The notes under the pieces were generated by a model that searched no databases, was not told the DNA's origin, and worked only from the letters and a program-made list of their open reading frames with translations. Both the position numbers and the translations under genes were made by a program. From NCBI GenBank assembly GCA_016795485.1, contig JAEUHM010000041.1, forward strand, positions 1-64,000: 64,000 nt of DNA, written 5' to 3'. This document shows, one piece after another, positions 16,406 through 24,944 of the stretch. The first letter of the stretch is position 1. Each line of letters starts with the position of its first letter. The stretch comes from Verrucomicrobiaceae bacterium (GTDB lineage Bacteria; Verrucomicrobiota; Verrucomicrobiia; Verrucomicrobiales; Verrucomicrobiaceae).

Positions 16406-19006
16406 TCACTTAGGTTTCACCGGCTCTGACTTTTGGCGTGCTTTGTTGAGCTCTCCTTCCAGCGTCTCCGTCTTCTTCTGAAGCTCCTGCACGCGTTGCC
16501 ATAGCTGCCTGAGTTCCAGTGGCGCATCATTCTGTGCCCGTAGCGTTTGCACCGACTTCTCCGCAGCCTCAATAAAGGAATCACGATAGGGCTTGGACAC
16601 CTGACTGATGGGCTCCAGCACAGCAATAGCTGCGGGGTCCCCCAAAGTTCCGAGCGCTTCTGCGGCAGCAGCACGCAATTGTTGTTTCGGATGACTGAGT
16701 TGCTCCAATAGGAAGTTCCGCACGGCTTTCCGATCAGCCTGCTTCCGTGCAAGAAACGCCAGGGTGTCAAAAGCGCGGCCAAGGTCGCGTGAGCCAAAGT
16801 TTTCGGGGGCGCGTTGCAATCGGGACAGAATAAACGGTATGGCACTGGCATCGTCATGAGCGCGCAGTGCACTGATAGCAGCCACGGCAAGCTGCTCACG
16901 ATAGCTTGTTGACTCCAAATGCTTCTTCAGTGCAGCTGCCACAGGCGCTTCACCAGGCCGTGCGCCCCAAGTCTCAATGATGGCAGCAAGAATGGACGGA
17001 TTCTTCTCCGTGAGAGATATCTCCCAGAGGGCGTTGCGCGCAGACTGTTGGGTGTAAGCTGCAAGTGCCTGTACAACTGCTAGCCGTGCGCGAGCATCGG
17101 GCTGAACGACACTTGACTCCAGTGCAGCAAGAGCCTCGGGCGTTCCCATCTTCTTCAACGCACCTGCCGCCTCACCCCTCACTCCGTGGAAATCATCTTT
17201 CGTCAGCGCTTCCTTCAGCATAGTCACTGCGTCTGAGTCTTTGCGATTTCCCAACGCTTGCACTGCGATCAGGCGGCCAATCAGATCACCCTTCAACTGC
17301 TTCTTGAGCATGTCAGGTGATGGGGTGAAGGCGAGCTTTGCCAGCAACGTGTATTCTGGATCCACACGTACTAACTCGGGTGCCTTAGGAAGCGCAAAAT
17401 AAAAGTCGTGAGTCGATTCGTTCACAGTCACCTGAAAGTCTTGCGGCTTTCCGTCGATAACAAATCGAACAGGAAGCTCCACTCGAAACAGCCGAACCGC
17501 GTCACTGAGCTTCTGCGTCTGCTTTACATTGACGTGAGCCTGCTTTGCAGCGCCATCCCAGGAATAAGAAATGCCAAGCTCTGGCACACCGCCGTGATAG
17601 AGCCACTGATCGAAGAACTGATCCCAGGAAAGGCCTGTGAGCTCGTCTAACACATCTTGCAAATCATCCGTGCCAACAACTTGGCCGCGATGTCTCTCCA
17701 AGTAGGTGCGGATGCACTTGCGATAAAGATCAGCGCCAATCCTGCTGCGAATCATGTGCAACACCCAGGCTCCCTTTGGATAGGCGCGATAGTCAAATTG
17801 CGCCATCGGGTCTGCATAATCGCGCCAAACAATCGGCTTGGTATCGTTGGCTCGCAGCACATCGTTAGCCTCTTGCCAGAGCGCATACAGCATCCCATCA
17901 CGACCATGGCGTTCGTTCTCGTAAAGCACGGTGTAATAGCTAGCAAAACCTTCATTCAGCCAGAGGTGTGACCAGTCGCGACATGTCACGAGGTCGCCAA
18001 ACCACTGGTGCGCCGTTTCGTGTGCGTCCAACCGATGAAGCGTCTTCAACTGCTCCGTTTCGTCTCTAAAGAGCATGCTTGCCGCCTCGAAAGTGCTGCT
18101 GGTGTTCTCCATGCCACCAGCAAGGAAGTCGTGGCAATAGACCTGGTAGTATTTGTGCCAAGGAAAAGGCACGCCGATCTCTTTGTTGAAAAAGTTGATA
18201 ATCTTGGCGGTGTCTCGGAATGCGTTGGCGGCTTGATTCTTCTCCGAAGGCGGCACGTATACAGCAAGTGGCAACTCTCCGGCAGTCTGCTCCAACTTGT
18301 GAAACTTGCCGGCAGCAAGAGCCACCAAGTAGTTCACGTGCGGCTGTTCCTGATGCCAATGGAAGGTGGTGTAGCCTGGACGAGTGGCCGGTGCCATGGA
18401 GACGAGACGACCATTCGACACGACTTCCATCCCAGTGGGCACATGACAAATCACCTCGCTGGTGAACCGCTCGTTCGGATAATCGTAACACGGATACCAG
18501 TAGCGATGCAGTTCGGCCTCGCCCTGTGTCCACAGTTGAGTGTCGCCTTGTTTATAACCCATCTCCGGCGTGCGGAAATAGAGTCCGTTCTCTGGCTGGA
18601 CGTGATGCTGAATCGTAAGAGTCACCTTTTGGCCCGCTGGAATGGCCTTGGAGAAGCGAACAACGAGTTGCTCACCCGTAGATTGATGCTCGGAGACCTC
18701 TGCTCCTTCAGCATTGATCGAATCAGGCGAAAAGCCGACGGCATCGAGCCTTAGTTCGGACAATGGCTTTGCGATCGGGGTAAACGACCACTCCGTGATG
18801 ACGACAACGGACCGCTGTCGAAAGTCAGGAGTAACCTCCAGCCTCAAATGCTGCATATCGACATAGCGATCACGTGCATACTTTCGGCCTTCCTTGGGGT
18901 GAACGGGCGGAGGGAGCAGGTGAACTTTGCCACAGCGCCCACAGAAGTCTTCAGCATGCCCGAAGGCCGTGGACAGCAGCGCGATATATAGCCAGATCCG
19001 TTTCAT
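16406..19006 (-). CDS. Exported M1-family zinc aminopeptidase with C-terminal HEAT repeats
   Basis: Read from ATG 19006 (MKRIWLYIALLSTAFGHA, a signal peptide) the protein has 866 residues; an ATG at 19027 would add seven. The M1 catalytic domain contains LAGGMENTSSTF (exopeptidase motif), the zinc site HETAHQWFG (about 329-337) and the distal Glu in WLNEGFASYY. A tyrosine for transition-state stabilisation follows further on. After about residue 560, helical repeats such as ALGNRKDSDAVTMLKEAL and AAAEALGTLGDPAAIAVL are HEAT-like. The C-terminus is a Lys/Glu coiled coil. Two cysteines in DFCGRCGK follow the signal. It is downstream of panC. Confidence 0.94.
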   Translation of the reverse strand: MKRIWLYIALLSTAFGHAEDFCGRCGKVHLLPPPVHPKEGRKYARDRYVDMQHLRLEVTPDFRQRSVVVITEWSFTPIAKPLSELRLDAVGFSPDSINAEGAEVSEHQSTGEQLVVRFSKAIPAGQKVTLTIQHHVQPENGLYFRTPEMGYKQGDTQLWTQGEAELHRYWYPCYDYPNERFTSEVICHVPTGMEVVSNGRLVSMAPATRPGYTTFHWHQEQPHVNYLVALAAGKFHKLEQTAGELPLAVYVPPSEKNQAANAFRDTAKIINFFNKEIGVPFPWHKYYQVYCHDFLAGGMENTSSTFEAASMLFRDETEQLKTLHRLDAHETAHQWFGDLVTCRDWSHLWLNEGFASYYTVLYENERHGRDGMLYALWQEANDVLRANDTKPIVWRDYADPMAQFDYRAYPKGAWVLHMIRSRIGADLYRKCIRTYLERHRGQVVGTDDLQDVLDELTGLSWDQFFDQWLYHGGVPELGISYSWDGAAKQAHVNVKQTQKLSDAVRLFRVELPVRFVIDGKPQDFQVTVNESTHDFYFALPKAPELVRVDPEYTLLAKLAFTPSPDMLKKQLKGDLIGRLIAVQALGNRKDSDAVTMLKEALTKDDFHGVRGEAAGALKKMGTPEALAALESSVVQPDARARLAVVQALAAYTQQSARNALWEISLTEKNPSILAAIIETWGARPGEAPVAAALKKHLESTSYREQLAVAAISALRAHDDASAIPFILSRLQRAPENFGSRDLGRAFDTLAFLARKQADRKAVRNFLLEQLSHPKQQLRAAAAEALGTLGDPAAIAVLEPISQVSKPYRDSFIEAAEKSVQTLRAQNDAPLELRQLWQRVQELQKKTETLEGELNKARQKSEPVKPK

Positions 19007-19048
19007 CGGGGGACCTAAACGCCGCATCCGCTCAAGCGCAAGGCAGAC

Positions 19049-19897
19049 TCAGGCTAGTTCCAGGTTGTCGATGAGCCGTGCCTTGGAAAAACGATACGCT
19101 ACTGCCACAACGGTGTGCGAGTTCACCTCCGCGACTGGCTGAAGGTTCTCGGCATCGACAAGCTCCAGGTAATCGAGAGCGCCGCTTGGAGCGTTTGCCG
19201 AGAGGTGATTCAACGCGAGTCCCCGCAAAGTCGCCGCACTTGTTTCACCAGCGTGGAAGGCTTCCCGGATCAGTTGCAGCGCTCCACGCAACGCCGGAGC
19301 CTCGGATCGCTCATTGGTCGACAAGTAGCGATTGCGCGAACTCATGGCCAATCCATCGGGCTCACGCACCGTATCAACTCCATGAATGGCCAGAGGAAAA
19401 TTGAGATCCCTCACCATGCGGCGGATGATGGCGAGCTGTTGGTAGTCCTTTGTGCCGAAGACTGCATCATCCGGCGTGAAGTAGTTGAACAGTTTGGCGA
19501 CGACCGTGCCAACACCGTCAAAGTGGCCCGGTCTGCTGGCTCCACAGAGCACTTTGGACAAAGATGTCTCCAGGATGATGACACTGCGGTCCTTTGGATA
19601 AACTTCATCCACCGAAGGCGCGAAAACCACATCCGCTGCCGCTGATTCACAGCGCGCACAATCCGCCTCAAGCTCCCGAGGATAGCGGCCAAAGTCCTCA
19701 TTGGGACCAAACTGTAGCGGGTTGACGAAGATACTGACTCCAACTTGGCCCTTGGGCCCAGCGAGCTCCCTTGCGACTTCAATGAGCTTCAAGTGACCCT
19801 CATGGAGAGCACCCATTGTCGGAACCAGCACCACACGACCACTGCCAACTTCTTTCCGCCACTGGCGCAACTCAGAAACAAGGTGGATGACTTTCAT
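19049..19897 (-). CDS. panC: Pantothenate synthetase (pantoate-beta-alanine ligase)
   Basis: PanC joins pantoate and beta-alanine with ATP, the last step to pantothenate. The 282 residues have the nucleotidyltransferase signatures VPTMGALHEGHLKLI, FVNPLQFGPNEDFGRYPR, GHFDGVGTVVAKLF, FGTKDYQQL and DGLAMSSRNRYLS. The ATG at 19897 overlaps the end of the upstream permease gene by four bases (ATGA), pointing to translational coupling. An upstream in-frame stretch to 20029 lies over the permease and is not family-like, so the shorter start is chosen. Confidence 0.97.
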   Translation of the reverse strand: MKVIHLVSELRQWRKEVGSGRVVLVPTMGALHEGHLKLIEVARELAGPKGQVGVSIFVNPLQFGPNEDFGRYPRELEADCARCESAAADVVFAPSVDEVYPKDRSVIILETSLSKVLCGASRPGHFDGVGTVVAKLFNYFTPDDAVFGTKDYQQLAIIRRMVRDLNFPLAIHGVDTVREPDGLAMSSRNRYLSTNERSEAPALRGALQLIREAFHAGETSAATLRGLALNHLSANAPSGALDYLELVDAENLQPVAEVNSHTVVAVAYRFSKARLIDNLELA

Positions 19898-20742
19898 GAC
19901 TTGAGGTCTCTGCCCGCGAAGATGGCCGCACCCAGCACGAACAGGCTTAGATTGAATCCGACGATAACAGTCATGTCTCGGGCCATTTGCGCTATGGGCA
20001 CAGGATCTGCGAACACATGAATCCAGCACGCCATGTAGCGCGTGAGCAGCAAGTGCCCGTAACTGTCCATCATGTGACTGGTGTTCATGATGAAATCCAC
20101 CAGGATGTAGCTCAAGGCTGCAATCGTAGCGGCGGCAGGCTTAATCTTCATACAAGAGAAGAAGAACCCAAGAGCACTCACCACCGACATACTGAAACCA
20201 AGCAAGGCCGCGCCAATCGCAAAACGAATGAGCCCGGAGTTCCAGTCGAAGAAGTTCACCAAACTCATCTCAGGAGCAAAGACGAACATTCCACCACCCC
20301 AACCACGCATGATCACACCAAGCACCAAGGTGCTGCATGCGATGAGCAGAACTGAAACCACCGAATAAAACATGGACGCTGCGAACTTCAGGGCCAGTAA
20401 GCGCAAGCGACTGATGGGGCGGGCCAAAATGAGTCGGAGATGACCATCCTCGCTTTCCTTGGCAACAATATCACCGGTCACCAGGGCCAAGAACAACGCA
20501 CCAAGCAGCAACATGGAGATGCGCAAAATGAAGTGCCCAAGCGTCAAAGCAGAGAAGTACTCATCAAATCCCTCTCCTTGCCTAGTGATCAGCGTTTTGA
20601 AGAACTGATCGCCACCCTTGATGTAGAAAAGGGTCAGAAACACCGCCTCAAGACCAAAAAATGCCACGAATCCCATGTAGGTCCGTTTGCGCATGAGCAA
20701 CTTCCGCAGCTCAGCTTCAAATTGCATCCAAAGTGTGTTCAA
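19894..20742 (-). CDS. ABC-2 type transporter permease
   Basis: This 282-residue integral membrane protein has six likely membrane segments, among them YMGFVAFFGLEAVFLTLFYI, ISMLLLGALFLALVTG and DMTVIVGFNLSLFVLGAAIF. The cytoplasmic N-terminus FEAELRKLLMRKRTY and KESEDGHLRLILARPISR are typical of ABC-2 permeases of the NatB/YhhJ group. No ATPase partner for it lies adjacent. The start is either TTG 20742, overlapping the P450 stop as TTGA, or ATG 20727. The substrate is unknown. Confidence 0.87.
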   Translation of the reverse strand: MNTLWMQFEAELRKLLMRKRTYMGFVAFFGLEAVFLTLFYIKGGDQFFKTLITRQGEGFDEYFSALTLGHFILRISMLLLGALFLALVTGDIVAKESEDGHLRLILARPISRLRLLALKFAASMFYSVVSVLLIACSTLVLGVIMRGWGGGMFVFAPEMSLVNFFDWNSGLIRFAIGAALLGFSMSVVSALGFFFSCMKIKPAAATIAALSYILVDFIMNTSHMMDSYGHLLLTRYMACWIHVFADPVPIAQMARDMTVIVGFNLSLFVLGAAIFAGRDLKS

Positions 20743-21881
20743 AGAGGTGTTAGCTTGAGTGTGAGAGACTCGTAACCAAGCGTGCGGTCAAATACAGCTT
20801 CGTGTTCGGTGCGGAGGTTTTCGCTGATGAGATGAATGTTGCCCACGCGCTCGCACAGCAGCTTCAACAACGTGCGCAGGATGAGCCTTGCATGAGGCGC
20901 GCCCAGACAGAGATGCGTCCCAAAGCCAAATGAGATGTGCGGATTGGGCTTTCGATCCAGCTTCACCTCGGATGCATTCGGGAACACCGATTCATCAAAG
21001 TTGGCGGACGACCAGCAGAGGGAAACTCGATCTCCCGCCAGTACAGTAACGCCATTCACTTCAGTGTCGGCAGGGCAAACGCGACCAATGTGCGTTAGCG
21101 GCATGAACACCCGAAAAAACTCTTCACTCGCATGAACAATGCGTTTCGGATCGGCTCGGAGATACTCCAACTCCTGCGGATGTGAGGCCAGATAGCCCAG
21201 GGCACATGAAATGGTGTGAATGATCGTATCCCGGCCACCAGCAAACGCCAGATTGGCAAAGCCCATCGCTTCTTCACGTGTGAGCTTACGCCCACAATAC
21301 TCTGCCTTCACCAATGCACTAAAGAAGTCATCGCCGGGATTGGCTTCAGCAGCGTCGAACTTCTCGTGAAGATAGTCTTCAAGCACCGTGCCTTTTTTGA
21401 ACTCGCCTCCCGTGACCTTGAAGACATGAATGCCCCAGCCGATCCAAATGTCTGCCTCAGTCTCTGGCACGTTGAGCAGATAAGTGAGTGCGCGGGATTG
21501 CACCGGAAGAGCAAAGTCATTCACGATCTCCACAGAGTCGCCCTTCATGACTTCATCCAGCATGGCTGAAATCAGAGACTCCACCTTGGCTATCATCTCC
21601 GGCTCCTTGGCCCGCTGAAAGAAGGGCTCGACGATGGCCCGGTAGTCGGTGTGTTCTGGTGGATTCGTCTCGATCGGAAGCTGGCGCATCGAGCGCACTT
21701 GCTCTTCAGAAGGAATAGGGACACGAAAGGGCGCATCCGAGCTGAATGTCTGCCAGTCTTTTGCCGCACGCCTCACGTCTTCATGGCGAAGGAGCATGAC
21801 TATCTCCTCACTATGAAAAGGGCACTTCAGCACACCAGTGGACTGGCGCGCCTCGCGGAAAGGATCTGAATAGGCATTCAC
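20739..21881 (-). CDS. Cytochrome P450 monooxygenase
   Basis: The 380-residue soluble protein is a bacterial P450. FGFGTHLCLGAPHARL carries the haem thiolate Cys, NLAFAGGRDTIIHTIS is the I helix with the oxygen-activating region, and EEFFRVF is the K-helix ExxR. No ferredoxin or ferredoxin reductase is adjacent, so redox partners must be encoded elsewhere. The substrate cannot be predicted. It is the first gene of the P450-permease-panC run, with overlapping ends. Confidence 0.95.
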   Translation of the reverse strand: MNAYSDPFREARQSTGVLKCPFHSEEIVMLLRHEDVRRAAKDWQTFSSDAPFRVPIPSEEQVRSMRQLPIETNPPEHTDYRAIVEPFFQRAKEPEMIAKVESLISAMLDEVMKGDSVEIVNDFALPVQSRALTYLLNVPETEADIWIGWGIHVFKVTGGEFKKGTVLEDYLHEKFDAAEANPGDDFFSALVKAEYCGRKLTREEAMGFANLAFAGGRDTIIHTISCALGYLASHPQELEYLRADPKRIVHASEEFFRVFMPLTHIGRVCPADTEVNGVTVLAGDRVSLCWSSANFDESVFPNASEVKLDRKPNPHISFGFGTHLCLGAPHARLILRTLLKLLCERVGNIHLISENLRTEHEAVFDRTLGYESLTLKLTPL

Positions 21882-21938
21882 ACGCCCAGTAAATCCGTCA
21901 GCACCACTGGTGGCAAAAGGAATATTTGCCCGTCTGGC

Positions 21939-22358
21939 CTAGAACTGGTCTACGAGGTAACGAATCAGGTCGGTGGAGGTCACCATTCCGACGATCTTGC
22001 CGCCGTTCACCACAGGAAGGGAGTGGAACTCGCCCTTACTGAGAATCTCTGCTGCTTCACGAATAGTCGAGTGCTCGGTGAGTGTCGTGACATCCTTTTT
22101 CATGATCTGCTCCAGCGTTATGGTGTGATCGAGAGTGGCATCCACCGTGCGTTGATCCGTTGCAAAGGCATCGCCAAAACTGATACGTAGAATGTCAGAG
22201 TAGCTGATGATGCCAACAAGTTGGTCACCACTCACCACCGGAACATGGTGCATTCCCCGCTCCTGCATGATCTGGCGCACTTTGGAGACAGGCTCGCCAT
22301 GATGTACGGTGGCGAGTTGGGTAGACATGATCTTGGTAACAGGTTCGTTGCGTTTCAT
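21939..22358 (-). CDS. Two-CBS-domain protein
   Basis: This 139-residue cytoplasmic protein consists of a CBS pair: MSTQLATVHHGEPVSKVRQIM to GIISYSDILRISF, and MKKDVTTLTEHSTIREAAEIL to GMVTSTDLIRYL. CBS pairs usually bind adenosine nucleotides and regulate a partner. No partner is indicated by the neighbours. A linker rich in acidic residues (FGDAFATDQRTVDATLD) separates the two halves. Confidence 0.92.
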   Translation of the reverse strand: MKRNEPVTKIMSTQLATVHHGEPVSKVRQIMQERGMHHVPVVSGDQLVGIISYSDILRISFGDAFATDQRTVDATLDHTITLEQIMKKDVTTLTEHSTIREAAEILSKGEFHSLPVVNGGKIVGMVTSTDLIRYLVDQF

Positions 22359-22431
22359 AGACGTGAAACCCTAGCGCTGTTCGACGGAGCAGGCTCTGCA
22401 CCCGTTGTTGTTCAACGCTCACCCGTTGGTA

Positions 22432-23610
22432 TCACCAGTCCGTCACTGCGCCATCTGGACTGAACTCACGCAGCACGATCTCTTGCTGGAAGGGATGTTT
22501 CTTCACTTCGGCTTCATTGATGGTGATGCCGAGGCCGGGCTTGGTGTTGGGACGCACGATGCGGCCTTGTTTCTCGACAATGTAGCCTTCCTCAACCACG
22601 TCCTGCCTCCACGGGACATCGTTGTGCACCGTCTCACAAATGATGTAACTCGGCTGGGAGAAGCCGAACTCCAAAGAAGCAGCTGTGCTGACGGGACCTT
22701 GTGGATTATGAGGTGCAAGGGCGATGCGATGCGCTTCCGCAAGAGCCGCGACTCTTTTGGCAGCGCTCAAGCCACCGCAATGAGTGATGTCGAGTTGGCA
22801 AATCTCCACGGCGCGCTTCTCAAACATCTCTTTGAACGCCTCCAGGTGGGTCACACGCTCGCCACTGGCCACCGGGGTCACCAGTGCGGCATTGATGCGT
22901 GCTAAACCGTCCACATTCTCAGGCCAACATGGCTCCTCAAAGAAATACAGACCGTAGTCGTCCAAGGCCTTGCCAAACTTGAGCCCCATGGCTGGCGAGG
23001 GACGCGCATGACAGTCCACCATGATGTCGATATCAGGTCCTACAGCCTCCCGCATGGCTTCCACTGCTGCTGCGGCCGCGCGCACAGGCTTCATGCCTTC
23101 AATCGGCATCGTGCTGGGCACCGCCATGCTTTTGAATGCGGTGTAGCCATCTTCAACAGCAGCTCTGGCCAACTCTCCGAACCGCCGCGCGTTGTCCGCC
23201 GGCGTTTGATAGAAATCCTCCATTTTTCCACCACCCAAGTGACAGTAAGTGCGCACAAAATCGCGCACAGGGCCGCCAAAGAGCTTGGAAACCGGCAGAC
23301 CCGCTACTTTTCCAAGAATGTCCCACAGCGCGAGGTCGATCCCCGCGATGGCTGTGGCACGCACGATGCCATGACCATGCCAGAAGTGCTGACGATACAT
23401 CACTTGCCACAGATGCTCCACCCGAGTGGGATCTTCACCAATCAGCAGATGGGACATGTCTTCGATAGCGCCCACGATGCTGCGAGTGTGCCATTCCAGA
23501 GTCGCCTCACCCCAGCCAATCAGGCCAGGTTGATCGGTGACGACCTTCACGAATACCCAGTTACGCATCCGGGCGTGACAAACGAGTGTCTCTATGGCGG
23601 TGATCTTCAT
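22432..23610 (-). CDS. Enolase-superfamily dehydratase, galactonate dehydratase-like
   Basis: This 392-residue enzyme belongs to the mandelate racemase/muconate lactonizing group. The capping domain begins [12 protein letters not shown] and includes WGEATLEW. The barrel carries the metal ligands in IMVDCHAR (Asp), FFEEPCWPE (Glu) and ASGERV (Glu), with [10 protein letters not shown] near the end and catalytic His candidates in DCHAR and PHN. Overall it resembles DgoD, which dehydrates D-galactonate, but acid-sugar specificity in this superfamily is hard to assign. Confidence 0.9.
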   Translation of the reverse strand: MKITAIETLVCHARMRNWVFVKVVTDQPGLIGWGEATLEWHTRSIVGAIEDMSHLLIGEDPTRVEHLWQVMYRQHFWHGHGIVRATAIAGIDLALWDILGKVAGLPVSKLFGGPVRDFVRTYCHLGGGKMEDFYQTPADNARRFGELARAAVEDGYTAFKSMAVPSTMPIEGMKPVRAAAAAVEAMREAVGPDIDIMVDCHARPSPAMGLKFGKALDDYGLYFFEEPCWPENVDGLARINAALVTPVASGERVTHLEAFKEMFEKRAVEICQLDITHCGGLSAAKRVAALAEAHRIALAPHNPQGPVSTAASLEFGFSQPSYIICETVHNDVPWRQDVVEEGYIVEKQGRIVRPNTKPGLGITINEAEVKKHPFQQEIVLREFSPDGAVTDW

Positions 23611-23676
23611 GGAAGATGAAGAACGAACCCAAAGGACGTCATCAAGCCAGCAGAAGCTGACGACAACAAAATAACT

Positions 23677-24405
23677 CTACTCCAGCGGTTGGAGAAACCG
23701 CTTCAAGCGTGGAAGCCAGGTGTCGCCTTTGTCGAAGGACACGAGGATTCGCTCCGCCCGACCTGCAATCAGTTCTCTGCGTGCAAAGCCGAAGCTCCTG
23801 GAATCGGCGCTGTTGTCCCGAGAGTCGCCCATGACGAAATAGCAACCCTCAGGCACGGTGATTTGCGGAAAACTGCGGATCATCACTCGGGAAGGCAGTG
23901 CCATGACCCAGTGCTCTCGGCTATCGAGGTTCTCGCGGGCAACGATGGGCGCTGGATCTTCCTGCACATCATCCAGGAAGGGCTTGGCATCGCTGATTCT
24001 GTAGTCGAGCGGCTCACCGTTCAGAAACAGCACATTCTGCCGCATCTCCACGCTATCGCCGGGACCTGCGATCAGTCTTTTTACCAAACGAGTGCCAACT
24101 TCAGGCGAAAACAAGACCACAATGTCTCCGCGTTGCGGCTCAGCCCACGAAGCGATGCGCGTTTGGGTGAACGGGACCTTTAGATCGTAGGCCAGCTTGT
24201 TCACGAGCACCATATCACCTTCCATGATCGTGGGCTTCATGGAGCCCGTGGGCACCCAGTTCCAGTCGGCGAGTGATGATTTGAATGGCAAGAGGATCAA
24301 CGCCAAAAGCACCACAGGACGAAGGCTTTCCTTCCAGAAATGGGCGATGCGGACACGAACAGAGACGGGAATCACATTGAACATGAACCTCAGAGGCCGG
24401 GGCAC
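23677..24405 (-). CDS. lepB: Signal peptidase I
   Basis: This 242-residue inner-membrane protease removes Sec and Tat signal peptides. One N-terminal anchor (SLRPVVLLALILLPFKSSL) precedes box B with nucleophile Ser55 in VPTGSMKPTI. Box D carries general-base Lys109 in TRLVKRLIAGPGD, and box E is YFVMGDSRDNSADSR. The frame starts at GTG 24405; ATG 24384, preceded by GAGG, would shorten it by seven residues. It diverges from the YjbQ gene. Confidence 0.95.
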   Translation of the reverse strand: MPRPLRFMFNVIPVSVRVRIAHFWKESLRPVVLLALILLPFKSSLADWNWVPTGSMKPTIMEGDMVLVNKLAYDLKVPFTQTRIASWAEPQRGDIVVLFSPEVGTRLVKRLIAGPGDSVEMRQNVLFLNGEPLDYRISDAKPFLDDVQEDPAPIVARENLDSREHWVMALPSRVMIRSFPQITVPEGCYFVMGDSRDNSADSRSFGFARRELIAGRAERILVSFDKGDTWLPRLKRFLQPLE

Positions 24406-24475
24406 GGGCAGTTATTCCACGCCGAAGCGGGTGTAGCGTTGACCTTGGGCGGTTTGGCCGCTCTTTTTGTCTCAC

Positions 24476-24895
24476 ATGGCCGCCCATGCAGACACTTTCA
24501 GCCTCTCCACCCGAGGAAAAGGCACCTACGACATTACAAGCCACTGCGAGCGCATTGTTCAGGCCAGCGGCATCCGCACGGGCACAGCTACCGTGTTCGT
24601 CCAGCACACGAGCTGCAGCCTAGTGATCTTTGAGAACGCGGACCCATCCGCCCGTACTGATTTGCATGCTTTCTTCGACCACCTCGTGCCTGAAGACACG
24701 CCCTACTTCGTTCACACCTACGAGGGGGCGGACGACATGCCCAGTCACCTCCGAATGGCGCTCACCCGCACCTCAGAGGTCATTCCCGTGGTAAATGGCA
24801 GGCTAGCACTGGGCACGTGGCAGGGGATTTTTCTGTTTGAGCATCGGAGGGCTCCTCATCAGCGCCACGTGATCGTTTCAGTCGTGGGGGAGTAG
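24476..24895 (+). CDS. YjbQ/UPF0047 family protein
   Basis: From ATG 24476 the protein has 139 residues with the family pattern: ITSHCERIVQASGIRTGTATVFVQHTSCSLVIFENADP, then DDMPSHLRMALTRTSEVIPVVNGRLALGTWQGIFLFEHR. The conserved Cys, His and Trp-Gln-Gly-Ile-Phe-Leu-Phe-Glu-His residues are intact. Members can show weak thiamine-phosphate synthase activity, but the physiological role is unclear. A TTG nine bases upstream is an alternative start. purL follows 49 bp downstream. Confidence 0.93.
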   Translation: MAAHADTFSLSTRGKGTYDITSHCERIVQASGIRTGTATVFVQHTSCSLVIFENADPSARTDLHAFFDHLVPEDTPYFVHTYEGADDMPSHLRMALTRTSEVIPVVNGRLALGTWQGIFLFEHRRAPHQRHVIVSVVGE

Positions 24896-24903
24896 CCCCC
24901 GCG

Positions 24904-24932
24904 TTGACATCCGGCTTTCCCGGTTTTAAAGC
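24904..24932 (+). promoter_or_regulatory. Candidate sigma-70 promoter of purL
   Basis: TTGACA (24904-24909) is followed after 17 nt by TAAAGC, or after 16 nt by TTAAAG. This would start transcription about 6 nt before the purL ATG at 24945, giving a nearly leaderless mRNA. The -10 match is only moderate. Confidence 0.35.
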
Positions 24933-24944
24933 GGCTGTCCCATC

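Noticed and set aside
18008..18754. 248-codon plus-strand frame within the M1 aminopeptidase gene
   Set aside because: The minus frame has all M1 catalytic motifs; the plus frame is antisense noise.
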